A stretch of DNA of 64,000 bases from the NCBI GenBank assembly GCA_030068525.1, contig JASJOS010000002.1, positions 124,001 to 188,000 on the forward strand, read 5' to 3'. Positions 17,383-26,560 of this stretch are shown here, one piece after another. The stretch is from Xanthocytophaga flava. GTDB taxonomy: Bacteria; Bacteroidota; Bacteroidia; Cytophagales; 172606-1. The notes under the pieces were generated by a model. It was not told the DNA's origin, searched no databases, and worked only from the letters and a program-made list of their open reading frames with translations. Numbering within the stretch: position 1 is the stretch's first letter; each line of letters opens with the position of its first letter. The position numbers were made by a program, and so were the translations under genes.

Positions 17383-18528
17383 ATGAGTAAAAAAGGACGC
17401 GTATTGGTCGCCATGAGTGGTGGTATTGATAGTTCACTGGCTGCTGTGTTACTGCACGAACAGGGTTATGAAGTAATAGGTATGACTATGAAGACATGGG
17501 ATTATGCTTCTTCTGGTGGTTCTAAGAAGGAAACGGGATGCTGTAGTCTGGAATCTATCAATGATGCTCGTGAGGTTGCTGTACAATTAGGCTTTCCACA
17601 TTATATATTGGATATACGGGAAGAGTTTGGAGACTTTGTGATTGATAATTTCACAGATGAATATCTTGCTGGCCGAACCCCTAATCCATGTGTATTATGT
17701 AATACCCATATAAAGTGGGATTCATTGTTGCGCCGTGCTGATAAACTGGATTGTGAGTTTATTGCAACAGGACATTATGCGAATCTACGTCACGAAAACG
17801 AACGATATATTATCTCTAAAGGGCTGGATGTCAATAAAGATCAGTCTTATGCTTTATGGGGAGTTTCACAGCAAAGTCTAAGCCGTACTTTATTTCCGCT
17901 CGGACATTTACGGAAAACCGAAATACGACAAATGGCAACAGAACGTGGATTTATGGCTTTGGTGAATAAGTCAGAATCTTATGAGATCTGTTTTGTCCCT
18001 GATAATGACTATCGGGGATTCTTAAAGCGTAGGGTAGAAGGGTTGGAAGATAAAGTGGCAGGTGGAGAGTTTATATTGGAAGATGGGACTGTAGTTGGCA
18101 CACATGAAGGCTATCCATTTTATACAATTGGTCAGCGCAAAGGTTTAGGCATAGCCTTAGGCTATCCGGTTTTTGTAACAGAAATACGGGCAGAGACCAA
18201 TCAGGTAGTTTTGGGCCAATATGAGGAACTGGCGCGTAATGGAATGTGGGTAGGGAAACTGAACATGATGAAATATCCTGATTTAATTGGTAAGCCAACA
18301 GAAACTATCACTAAAGTTCGTTACAAAGATAATGGCTCTCCTGCTACAATTGAACAGGCAGAGAATGGACAAATGAAAGTATTATTTCATGCTCCTGTCA
18401 ATGCAATCGCTCCCGGACAGGCGGCCGTTTTTTATGAAGGAAACGATGTTATAGGTGGCGGCTGGATTCTGAAAAGCTTTAAAGTTGGTGCAGATAACCC
18501 TGTATTTTCAGTTGCTGGTCGGGAATAG
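17383..18528 (+). CDS. mnmA: tRNA-specific 2-thiouridylase MnmA
   Basis: 381 residues. The PP-loop 'VAMSGGIDSSLAAVLL' (9-24) binds ATP. Cys103 in 'NPCVLCN' and Cys203 in 'SYEICFVPD' match the two catalytic cysteines of the E. coli enzyme (102 and 199). 'GHYA' (130-133) and 'YTIGQRKGLGI' are also conserved. The enzyme places sulfur on U34 of Lys, Glu and Gln tRNAs. It is a single-gene unit with a strong terminator. Confidence 0.97.
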   Translation: MSKKGRVLVAMSGGIDSSLAAVLLHEQGYEVIGMTMKTWDYASSGGSKKETGCCSLESINDAREVAVQLGFPHYILDIREEFGDFVIDNFTDEYLAGRTPNPCVLCNTHIKWDSLLRRADKLDCEFIATGHYANLRHENERYIISKGLDVNKDQSYALWGVSQQSLSRTLFPLGHLRKTEIRQMATERGFMALVNKSESYEICFVPDNDYRGFLKRRVEGLEDKVAGGEFILEDGTVVGTHEGYPFYTIGQRKGLGIALGYPVFVTEIRAETNQVVLGQYEELARNGMWVGKLNMMKYPDLIGKPTETITKVRYKDNGSPATIEQAENGQMKVLFHAPVNAIAPGQAAVFYEGNDVIGGGWILKSFKVGADNPVFSVAGRE

Positions 18529-18550
18529 TTTGATTCTCCTATACTTATAT

Positions 18551-18581
18551 AAACCTCTGTAGTTGTTACAGAGGTTTTTTT
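18551..18581 (+). terminator. Rho-independent terminator after mnmA
   Basis: A 10-bp perfect stem (AAACCTCTGT / ACAGAGGTTT), 7-base loop and T-run, 22 bp past the mnmA stop. Confidence 0.9.
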
Positions 18582-18673
18582 ATGTCATGTCAATTAAAAA
18601 GTTGTTTTATAAAGGCAAGTCCAAAGTTTGATAATAAATGATTATTTTATGCGTTGAATAACAAAAATCTTTC

Positions 18674-19444
18674 ATGAAAGATTATTACGATATCCTGCAG
18701 GTCTCACCTGATGCAGATACTGCTGAGATTAAGAAGTCATTTCGTCGGTTGGCTACATTGTATCATCCGGATAAAAATCCAGACCCGTCTGCGCATTATC
18801 TGTTCCAGGAAATCAATGAGGCTTATCAGATTATTGGAGATAATCAACAGCGACAATGGTATGATCTGAAACGGATGTACGCTGTTGCAGAATCTGTACC
18901 TGTATCTTATACGCCTCCTGTACAACCTCGTCGTCCGCCTCCTGCTTATAAGCCACGTCAACGTGTACATATAGATTTGCGCCCTTATGTAGTATTTGCC
19001 CGAGGGATGTCTTGGGTCTGCCTGATATTTTGTGTTTTGTTGGGGATAGATTACTTACTTCCCAAGCCATTCAGTGAAGAGCCTGTACTGGGGGTAAGAA
19101 TTATGCATCAGACTGGAAAGATTGTTGTGACTACTCCGCATCGGGTGATGACTATGTCTATGATAGGAAATTTTACAATAGATCTCAGCAAATACACTCC
19201 TGTTTCTATTTATCGGACTCCTTTATTTGGGTCAGTAGTGAAGGCGGAACTTAAAGGGATGGAGGCTCCAACCGAAAATAATATTTATGGTAGCCTTGTC
19301 TTTTTTCCTGTTTTACTTTTTATACTTTCACTATTAGGAGTTAGTATTCGGAATAACACAGAATTGATTGTTAATTTTGGTATTGCGGCTTCTATCATTT
19401 TGATTATTACTTTATTCCTGATATTTGTAGTTTTCCGTTTATAA
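18674..19444 (+). CDS. Membrane-bound J-domain protein
   Basis: 256 residues. An N-terminal J domain (3-66) has the HPD motif at 31-33 and 'FQEINEAYQIIGDNQQRQWYD'. A Pro-rich linker (about 76-96) leads to a membrane segment (about 110-132), a beta-rich stretch (about 140-200) and two more membrane segments near the end (about 206-224 and 232-254). It lacks the Gly/Phe and zinc-finger regions of DnaJ, so it is a class III co-chaperone that would bring DnaK to the inner membrane. The client is unknown. Confidence 0.85.
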   Translation: MKDYYDILQVSPDADTAEIKKSFRRLATLYHPDKNPDPSAHYLFQEINEAYQIIGDNQQRQWYDLKRMYAVAESVPVSYTPPVQPRRPPPAYKPRQRVHIDLRPYVVFARGMSWVCLIFCVLLGIDYLLPKPFSEEPVLGVRIMHQTGKIVVTTPHRVMTMSMIGNFTIDLSKYTPVSIYRTPLFGSVVKAELKGMEAPTENNIYGSLVFFPVLLFILSLLGVSIRNNTELIVNFGIAASIILIITLFLIFVVFRL

Positions 19445-19568
19445 AAGAAGGGTTGTGCAAGATTCAAATCAAAATCGTTTTTTTCTTCTATGATTTCTTC
19501 TGTAACTATGTGATTGATTCAGAGTTATTCAAAGTTCTGAATGATTATTTTCAAAAAGACAGAGAGGC

Positions 19569-20264
19569 ATGTGTAAAAAAATACTGTTTATTGTGGGTGT
19601 ACTTATGATTTTCTGGGGATGTAATTCATCTGAAGAGACACCTAGTCCAACTCGTTTGGGATATGATTTTTATCCACTTGAAGTAGGCCAATATGCTATC
19701 TATGATGTTTTTGAAGTAAAGTACCAGATTTATACAAAGCCTGATACCCATACTTATCAGATTAAAGAACTGGTCTATGATACCATCACTGATCTCACCC
19801 ATGAGCCAGCATTTATCTTATATCGATATTCCAGGGCTAATTCTTCAAGTGCTTGGTCATTAGATTCTGCCTGGCTTACAAAACGTACTTCTTATATTGC
19901 ATTGCGCAAAGAAAATAATGTAGATTATGTGCGCTTATCTTTTCCGCTAAAAGAAGGATTGAAATGGAATGGAAATCAATACAATACTTATGGTGAGGAA
20001 ATGTATGAGGTAAGCGATTTTGACCAACCTTATCAGGTGCTGGATAGCACCTATGATAAAACAGTCACTATTCTACAACGTGATGAAGTAAATGCTGTTT
20101 TAAAAGATCGAAGGATGGATGTATATGCAAGAAATATGGGCTTAATTTATAAAGAACGTATTCAGCTTACTTATTTACAGGATGGAGGAACCGTTGGCAA
20201 TGGAGATATTGATCACGGAACCTACTATATTCAAAAGATCCGGGAATTTGGTAACGAGAGATAA
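19569..20264 (+). CDS. Lipoprotein of unknown function
   Basis: 231 residues. The signal peptide ends in a lipobox 'FWGC' with Cys18, followed by a Ser/Glu/Thr-rich linker. The mature domain begins 'YDFYPLEVGQYAIYDVFEVKYQ' and holds alternating beta strands and a late 'ARNMGLIYKERIQLTYLQDGG', a pattern common to Bacteroidota surface lipoproteins. I know no function. It is convergent with pgk. Confidence 0.7.
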   Translation: MCKKILFIVGVLMIFWGCNSSEETPSPTRLGYDFYPLEVGQYAIYDVFEVKYQIYTKPDTHTYQIKELVYDTITDLTHEPAFILYRYSRANSSSAWSLDSAWLTKRTSYIALRKENNVDYVRLSFPLKEGLKWNGNQYNTYGEEMYEVSDFDQPYQVLDSTYDKTVTILQRDEVNAVLKDRRMDVYARNMGLIYKERIQLTYLQDGGTVGNGDIDHGTYYIQKIREFGNER

Positions 20265-20291
20265 CTGTATGTAATACTTTACCTACTAAAT

Positions 20292-20327
20292 AAAAAGTCC
20301 TCGTTATATAGATAATGAGGACTTTTT
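20292..20327. terminator. Bidirectional terminator between the lipoprotein gene and pgk
   Basis: Arms AAAAAGTCCTCGTTAT and ATAATGAGGACTTTTT with one G-T pair. T-runs on both strands suit the two convergent genes. Confidence 0.88.
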
Positions 20328-20350
20328 ATTTATACTATCATGAGGCTGAG

Positions 20351-21535
20351 TTAATCCAGTGCTTTTACACCCGGTAAAACTTTACCTTCCATATACTCAA
20401 GCAGTGCACCACCACCTGTGGATACATAAGATACACGATCTCCAAATCCAAGATTATTTACAGCTGCTGCTGAATCTCCACCCCCAATTAAGGAGAAGCC
20501 ACCATTTTCTGTTGCTTTCACAACTGCTTCTGCTACACGGATTGTTCCTTTGGCAAAATTGCTGAACTCAAATACACCCATTGGTCCGTTCCATAGGATT
20601 GTTTTTGAGTTTTCAATTACTTTGGCAAATTCTTCGCTTGCATCCGGACCAATATCAAGACCCATCCAACCATCAGGAATTTGTTTGTTATCTGCTATCT
20701 GAGAGTTTGCATCATTACTAAAGCCATCTGCAATGATGGAATCAGTTGGTAATATAAGGCTAACTCCTTTTTCTTTTGCTTTGGCAATCAGTTCTGATGC
20801 TAAATCCAGTTTATCTGCCTCCAGTAAAGATGATCCGATAGAACCTCCCATGGCTTTAAAGAATGTATAAGCCATACCTCCACCAATCAACAGATTATCT
20901 ACTTTATCAAGAAGACGTTCAATAATCAAAATCTTATCAGAGATTTTAGCTCCACCCATAATAGCAGTGAATGGACGTGCTGCATTTTCCAATACTTTTT
21001 GGGCATTGTCAAGCTCTGCCTGCATTACATAACCACATACTCTGTCTTTGAAAAACTGACCAATCACAGCTGTAGATGCGTGTGCACGGTGGGCCGTACC
21101 AAATGCATCATTTACCCATACATCTCCCAGTTTGGAAAGCTTTTCCGCAAAAGCTACATCACCTTTCTCTTCTTCTTTGTAGAAACGCAGGTTTTCAAGC
21201 AACAATATCTCACCTGATTTTAGGGCTGCTGCTTTTTGAGTAGCCTCTTCTCCTATACAGTCATCTGCAAACTGCACACTGGTTTGAAAAATATCGTTCA
21301 GATATTTTACCAAGTGTTTTAGTGAGTATTTTTCTGTTGGACCATCCTTAGGGCGTCCCAGGTGTGACATCAGGATAACTGCTCCACCATCTTTGCGAAT
21401 CTTATTGATAGTAGGGATAGTAGCCTGAATGCGTGTATCGTCAGTTACTTCGTAAGCGCTGTTTAATGGAACGTTGAAGTCAACCCGTATCAGGGCTTTC
21501 TTGCCTGCAAAATTGTACTGGTCAAGGGTGATCAT
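20351..21535 (-). CDS. pgk: Phosphoglycerate kinase
   Basis: 394 residues, full length. '[11 protein letters not shown]' (about 14-24), '[21 protein letters not shown]', 'GAKISDKI', '[10 protein letters not shown]' and 'GGGDSAAAV' are the substrate and nucleotide sites. It transfers phosphate from 1,3-bisphosphoglycerate to ADP in glycolysis. It is monocistronic. Confidence 0.98.
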   Translation of the reverse strand: MITLDQYNFAGKKALIRVDFNVPLNSAYEVTDDTRIQATIPTINKIRKDGGAVILMSHLGRPKDGPTEKYSLKHLVKYLNDIFQTSVQFADDCIGEEATQKAAALKSGEILLLENLRFYKEEEKGDVAFAEKLSKLGDVWVNDAFGTAHRAHASTAVIGQFFKDRVCGYVMQAELDNAQKVLENAARPFTAIMGGAKISDKILIIERLLDKVDNLLIGGGMAYTFFKAMGGSIGSSLLEADKLDLASELIAKAKEKGVSLILPTDSIIADGFSNDANSQIADNKQIPDGWMGLDIGPDASEEFAKVIENSKTILWNGPMGVFEFSNFAKGTIRVAEAVVKATENGGFSLIGGGDSAAAVNNLGFGDRVSYVSTGGGALLEYMEGKVLPGVKALD

Positions 21536-21661
21536 AAATCAGATTGTTTTATTTGGTAGATTGTAAAAGTATTGAGAACCTCTTAATTACTGATAGTTTT
21601 AAATGGCTGAGGCTCTTTTTTTCTCAATTGCCGTACAGTTGCTGATGAAAGTGCTGCAAAT

Positions 21662-21669
21662 CAAAAGTA
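21662..21669 (-). promoter_or_regulatory. Possible -7 element for pgk
   Basis: TACTTTTG on the minus strand fits TAnnTTTG and lies about 127 bp before the pgk start. No upstream TTTG at the right distance is seen, so confidence is low. Confidence 0.35.
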
Positions 21670-21746
21670 AAGCCAATAAAATCGCAAATAAAATCGTGAA
21701 GAATGTGTGTTGTTAGAATATTGGCAGATCCTGATAGCTCGGGAAC

Positions 21747-22706
21747 TTATCGAGCCGCTGCTCTTCTGATACGATCATTAATAGCTCTGCCTAGATCTTC
21801 TTCTGGTAGAAGTTCTGCAACAATGATTTCCAGATGAGGAAACGTATCCAGCATACGCATAGCTGCAAACAGCTTTTGTGCTGCTTCAGCATAGTTTCTG
21901 GTCTGAGAAAGCACAAGTTGATTTTTCTTGGGAAGGTCTTTTCTAAAATCCGAGAAACCCATATAGCCTATTTTTTCAGGAACATATTGTTTTAGAACCT
22001 GATCAACGGAATCTAGAACCAATGGCTTTCGTGGGGCATAGTGACTTTTTAACATTCCGGGGGCTTGTGGATTTGAGCTGGAATGAGGCATCAATGAAAC
22101 CGGACCTATAACTGATTCAATGGCTTCTATTGAAAGTCCTCCTAATCTGTAAACAATAGGAGTTGTATCTTCAAAGCCAATAATAGTCGATTCAATTCCT
22201 ACATGACTGGGACCTCCATCAAGAATATAAGGAATCTTATTACCTAGTTGTGCCTGTACATGTTCAGCCTGAGTAGGGGAGATGTAACCAAATGGATTAG
22301 CACTAGGGGCTGCTAACGGAAATTCCAATAATTCCAAGAGATCCAGAATCAACGGATGAGATGGTATCCGTACAGCTACAGTCTCCAGTCCGGAAGTGAC
22401 CAGATCAGGAATGTTAGGTTTTTTTTGTAATAACAGAGTCAAAGGACCAGGCCAGAAATGTGTAGCCAGCTTTTGTGCTAAGGGGGGAATAGTCTCGACA
22501 AACTGAATGATCTTGGCCAGACTACTACTGTGTACGATCAGAGGATCAAATGTGGGACGATTTTTAGTCTGAAAGATTTTAGTTACAGCCTGAACATTAA
22601 ATGCATTTCCTGCCAGGCCATATACGGTTTCAGTGGGTATGCCTATGACTTCACCTGCTTCTAAAAGTGATTTTGCTTTATAAATATCTTTGTCAATAAG
22701 TGCCAT
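21747..22706 (-). CDS. L-threonylcarbamoyladenylate synthase (Sua5/YrdC type)
   Basis: About 319 residues from Met at 22706. An upstream Met at 22721 is possible, but a -7 element at 22729-22736 leaves almost no room for it. 'GEVIGIPTETVYGLAGNAF', 'KNRPTFDPLIVH', 'PGPLTLLLQKKPNIPD', 'VAVRIPSHP' and 'PLAAPSANPFGYISPT' form the YrdC fold that makes threonylcarbamoyl-AMP for the t6A37 modification of tRNA. The C-terminal extension (about 215-319, 'PQAPGMLKSHYAPRKPL') is the Sua5 domain, so it is the long form. Confidence 0.95.
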   Translation of the reverse strand: MALIDKDIYKAKSLLEAGEVIGIPTETVYGLAGNAFNVQAVTKIFQTKNRPTFDPLIVHSSSLAKIIQFVETIPPLAQKLATHFWPGPLTLLLQKKPNIPDLVTSGLETVAVRIPSHPLILDLLELLEFPLAAPSANPFGYISPTQAEHVQAQLGNKIPYILDGGPSHVGIESTIIGFEDTTPIVYRLGGLSIEAIESVIGPVSLMPHSSSNPQAPGMLKSHYAPRKPLVLDSVDQVLKQYVPEKIGYMGFSDFRKDLPKKNQLVLSQTRNYAEAAQKLFAAMRMLDTFPHLEIIVAELLPEEDLGRAINDRIRRAAAR

Positions 22707-22728
22707 TAGATGATTAAGCATTTATTGA

Positions 22729-22736
22729 CAAAGATA
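22729..22736 (-). promoter_or_regulatory. Probable -7 element for the Sua5 gene
   Basis: TATCTTTG on the minus strand. A transcript from here would begin near 22722 and favours the ATG at 22706 over that at 22721. Confidence 0.45.
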
Positions 22737-22785
22737 GAGGGTTTTGTTTATAGTATGGATTATTTTCCTTATCAGAGTAAATAGA

Positions 22786-25320
22786 TTATAGCTTAAACTG
22801 AAAGGAAATCTTAACTCCGAAACGATTAGTGCCAGAATTATTCAGATAGGTAAGACGATGAATAGCATCAATACGCATAAACCGGAATATGTTTTCAATA
22901 CCATATCCCAGTTCTATGTAAGGAACGTCACCCAGACGTCCGATAGGGCGTGATGCATTTCCCTTGTCATCATATTCAAGAGGAACCAGATTATAGTTTT
23001 TATCACTTAACCCTCCATATAATACATTCGCATTGGCAACCAAACGCCATTTTAGCTTACGTATCAAAGGAATACGATTAAACAATAATCCCTCAAAATT
23101 ATGTTGTAACTGAACAGAGGCATACCGATCACTAACAAATTCAAAGAAATTCATCAGATTGTATGCATTGTTGATGTAAAAAAAGGTCTGATTGCCTTGA
23201 TGAGATTGTAAAATAGGATAAGGAACTGTAGAGGGTATATAACCCGCACTTATGGAGTAGGAGGCGCGACCTAAGGATCCGACGTTTATACTTTGCGAGA
23301 GATTCAGCGCTATTTTGTGGTAATTGAAACCTCCACCCACTATGCCTTTTAAGCCCAATGTATAACTAAGAGTAAACACAGGTTTAGTTGTGCCTAAACT
23401 AATTCGTGTATTATCATTGATCAGGAATTGTTCATTTTGTGCAAAGCGAGATTCAAATGTAATCTCTGTGCTCTGAAAGTTGTTATCAGTAGCTAGTTGA
23501 TTATCAGTTGGATTTGTATAGTATGTAAAATTATACAGCGGATCAAACTGCCACTGACGTAGTTTGATCTTTTGAGTAAAGCCTCTGACAAAGTCTGTCT
23601 GAAATGCAATCTGATTATTTCGCAGCATAAATGGACGCCTGAATGTACCAAAACGAGATGATACCAGAAAGAGGGTATTGTCCCATACATCCTGTGAGAG
23701 AAGTCCCACACGTTCAAGGTCATAGCTATGCCTTACACTTAATGTAGTCCAATGTTTCTTGGAGAAAATGCGTTGAATTTCCGCTCCATATTTAAACCGA
23801 TGATCACCAAATCCATACCCTCCATATCCTTTCAAAACCCATTTATCACTAAAGTCAATATTGGTTTTAAAGCCAAGGCGAGCATAGCTACCCTCTACAG
23901 TATTATAACTGTAAGCCAGAATATAAGGTCCTATGTCTATAGGACCAGCTTTTTTGTACCCATTTACAACAATATTGGCAATCTCTATATAAGACCGAAT
24001 CAGTGGAATATTTTTGATTGAGTCAATCATAGCATATACATTCTTCTCAGATTCTGTCAGAGGTTCATGACGATGCTCATCCCAAAATGCCTCATCGTTG
24101 ATTTGAGCAGTGGGCTCCATTTCTATTCCTACATCGTAGAACTTTGTGCTATGTGGCTGATTAACTACTACTCGTTCGTTAGATGTATAAAACTTGGCCA
24201 GCATACCGGCTGACTGGTTTGTTATTTCTGCAACATCAATTAACACACGGGTTTTTACAGGTATCCAGGGCCCTGCTTCTGTTGGAGCAAGTTCCTGTTG
24301 AAGTTTGATCTTTTCTATGAAGTTCAGGTTGGCTGTTTTGCTCATAGTTGCATCTACCTGCACCAAAGCAAATGTTGCCTTATCTACCCACATTGTGCCT
24401 GTAAAAGCAAGATCCTGAGGTCTTTTGGGTTCGAAATCAATCCGATAGCTGTAATGCCCGTTTACTTCTGCACTATCTACCAGAAAATATTCATAGTAGA
24501 GCTTCCAGCCATCGGCGATGGGTGAAACAAAATCTTTATTAAGGATGTTAAGCCAATTACGATAAAAGTTATATTCCTGAAACGAAGATCCTGCCATTTG
24601 AGAAATCAGTGTGCCATCCTGAATGCCTACTCCCGTTACCCGTGTTTTCAGAATATGTTCGCGTTTCTTTTCAGGCGATTTCCTATAATAGACATTCGAA
24701 AATGATTCCGAAATAAACAAAGGAAGAATTGGTTTTCCATCTTCGCCCGCAAGTACTTCTACACTATCTATAACCTGTTGTATTTTCTTAATCGCTTTGC
24801 GTTTCTTGAGCTTCTCGGAAATATTATCTACATCAATTTCAATCTTATTATAACTTTCATATTCAAAATACTCTAGTGAACGCTTATCATTTTTTTCTTT
24901 ATTCCGTACAATCTTTCGCAGAATAGCATAGGCGGGATTTTCTCCTGCATAAATTTTTATCTCATTCAGACTGATGGAAGCTGGAACAAGTTGAAAATCT
25001 ATTGCTTGTGTAGTGGCTTTCCGATTGACAAGTTTCGATTTTTCTGTATAGCTGATGGCTGTAGCTGTGAGAGAGTCCTGTAGGGTATGTGTGACCAACT
25101 TATAATTACCATTAAAGTCAGTTGTAGTACCAATAGTCGTCCCTTTAAAAGCCACTGCGACAAAAGGCATTCCTTCACCTGTTTCGCTATCGGTGACTTT
25201 TCCTGTAATAACATAACTTGTTTGTGCATAACTTACAGAGGTCATATACAAAAACAAGGAAATGTAGAAAAGATATGTTGTTATCTGTTTAAACAAAGAT
25301 TTATGTATGGTTGATTTCAA
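22786..25320 (-). CDS. DUF5686 outer-membrane protein with carboxypeptidase-like regulatory domain
   Basis: 844 residues. A signal peptide (about 1-32) is followed by a CarboxypepD_reg-like beta-sandwich (about 35-115, 'VITGKVTDSETGEGMPFVAVAFKGTTIGTTTDFNGNYKL' type). A conserved helical and beta section follows ('AYAILRKIVRNKEKNDKRSLEYFEYESYNKIE'), then a long C-terminal barrel (about 440-844) ending in 'FGVKISFQFKL' with a terminal hydrophobic residue, typical of proteins inserted by the Bam machinery. The family is universal in Bacteroidota and its function is not established. Confidence 0.88.
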   Translation of the reverse strand: MKSTIHKSLFKQITTYLFYISLFLYMTSVSYAQTSYVITGKVTDSETGEGMPFVAVAFKGTTIGTTTDFNGNYKLVTHTLQDSLTATAISYTEKSKLVNRKATTQAIDFQLVPASISLNEIKIYAGENPAYAILRKIVRNKEKNDKRSLEYFEYESYNKIEIDVDNISEKLKKRKAIKKIQQVIDSVEVLAGEDGKPILPLFISESFSNVYYRKSPEKKREHILKTRVTGVGIQDGTLISQMAGSSFQEYNFYRNWLNILNKDFVSPIADGWKLYYEYFLVDSAEVNGHYSYRIDFEPKRPQDLAFTGTMWVDKATFALVQVDATMSKTANLNFIEKIKLQQELAPTEAGPWIPVKTRVLIDVAEITNQSAGMLAKFYTSNERVVVNQPHSTKFYDVGIEMEPTAQINDEAFWDEHRHEPLTESEKNVYAMIDSIKNIPLIRSYIEIANIVVNGYKKAGPIDIGPYILAYSYNTVEGSYARLGFKTNIDFSDKWVLKGYGGYGFGDHRFKYGAEIQRIFSKKHWTTLSVRHSYDLERVGLLSQDVWDNTLFLVSSRFGTFRRPFMLRNNQIAFQTDFVRGFTQKIKLRQWQFDPLYNFTYYTNPTDNQLATDNNFQSTEITFESRFAQNEQFLINDNTRISLGTTKPVFTLSYTLGLKGIVGGGFNYHKIALNLSQSINVGSLGRASYSISAGYIPSTVPYPILQSHQGNQTFFYINNAYNLMNFFEFVSDRYASVQLQHNFEGLLFNRIPLIRKLKWRLVANANVLYGGLSDKNYNLVPLEYDDKGNASRPIGRLGDVPYIELGYGIENIFRFMRIDAIHRLTYLNNSGTNRFGVKISFQFKL

Positions 25321-25504
25321 TATAGATTAAAAGTGCTCTACTATAAGCTAAAAAATATTGTGATGGTTCAGTTCTTCAAATATATTAAATAATCCTGTGC
25401 TTAGAATGAGGTTAGTCTTCTGCAATAGGATTTAATTACTTGAGTCTGATGTAATATATAGATTCTTTACTAGTAAATATTTATACCTGTTAATCGTACG
25501 ATTC

Positions 25505-26131
25505 TCATTCACTTTCATTGTCAAATACAGTTTCTTCTTTTTGTAAAAGATATATATCCAGAATAGCTTTTGGACGTGCCAGATACTCCCTAAAACGTGT
25601 TTGTATGGATGCCTGCCATGGAACATCCTGTGCTGCATAAGCTATAAATGGAAATTTATAGTGTCTGGCAATAAACACAGCACGAGCCCCATGAAACGCC
25701 TGCGAAATAACAATAACACTATCCCGATTGTACAGTTGATGGCATCGTACCACAGATTGAAATGTATTCTGTCCTGCATAATCCAAGGTCATAGCATTCT
25801 CTGGTATTCCTAATAACATCAGCGCATTTTTCATATCAGATGGCTCATTGTAGTATCGGGAAGAATTATCTCCACTCAGAATCAGATGTTTTATTTTTCC
25901 TGCCTGAAATAACTGTGCTGCTGCTGCAATTCTATATTTGAAAAAGAGATTCTCGTTTCCATCCCTTACCCGCTTGCTTGTACCTAGTACTAATCCTGTA
26001 GGACGAGATGCAACAGTTTGGCTGTTTGTGAAAATATATTCTTCTGTTTCCTGTGAAACCCAAACATTACAAACGATAATTAATCCTATCGCAATGGAAA
26101 ATAAAATGAAAAAAGCCTTTAGGTATTTCAT
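25505..26131 (-). CDS. SanA/YdcF-like DUF218 membrane protein
   Basis: 208 residues. One N-terminal membrane segment (about 5-24) is followed by a DUF218 domain with 'GLVLGTSKRVRDGNENLFFKYRIAAAAQLFQAGKIKHLILSGDN', 'NEPSDMKNALMLLGIP', 'DYAGQNTFQSVVR' and 'VIVISQAFHGARAVFIA'. This matches SanA, an E. coli envelope-barrier protein associated with vancomycin exclusion at high temperature; the biochemical activity is unclear. It is divergent from the GH43 gene. Confidence 0.88.
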   Translation of the reverse strand: MKYLKAFFILFSIAIGLIIVCNVWVSQETEEYIFTNSQTVASRPTGLVLGTSKRVRDGNENLFFKYRIAAAAQLFQAGKIKHLILSGDNSSRYYNEPSDMKNALMLLGIPENAMTLDYAGQNTFQSVVRCHQLYNRDSVIVISQAFHGARAVFIARHYKFPFIAYAAQDVPWQASIQTRFREYLARPKAILDIYLLQKEETVFDNESE

Positions 26132-26560
26132 TGCAGACAGATATCAAAAAAATATACTAAATATATAATGAATATAAGAAAATACAAGGATAAACGCATT
26201 GAAAAATACTAATTTTGTCATAAAAGGAACTATCCTCAGTATGTTTATTTTCTGCAAATATATCTACCATTTTATTTCTGCAAACTGTTACTCAAATTCC
26301 TGCCTTTGCATTGTACCTGTTAACGGGTTGCCCAGCAATATATTTTACAAACAAAAGTATAGACTTGAATAATGCATCTTAGTTGGTTCTCTGCTCTCAA
26401 AACAGAACAGTTCTCTAGCAGTTTGATCCATGTAATACTTCAGCAACAGTAATGTGCTGAATCCCAGAGTATAATAAAGGTTCTGTACTATTGGGAATTT
26501 TAAGAAAAGAAAATATTTTGCATAAAATAAAGATGTAGTAGAATCTTAATAATATATGCA
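26132..26560. other. Divergent non-coding region between sanA-like and GH43 genes
   Basis: 429 bp, AT-rich, with no gene, hairpin or clean promoter element that I can support. It must hold both divergent promoters. Confidence 0.5.
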
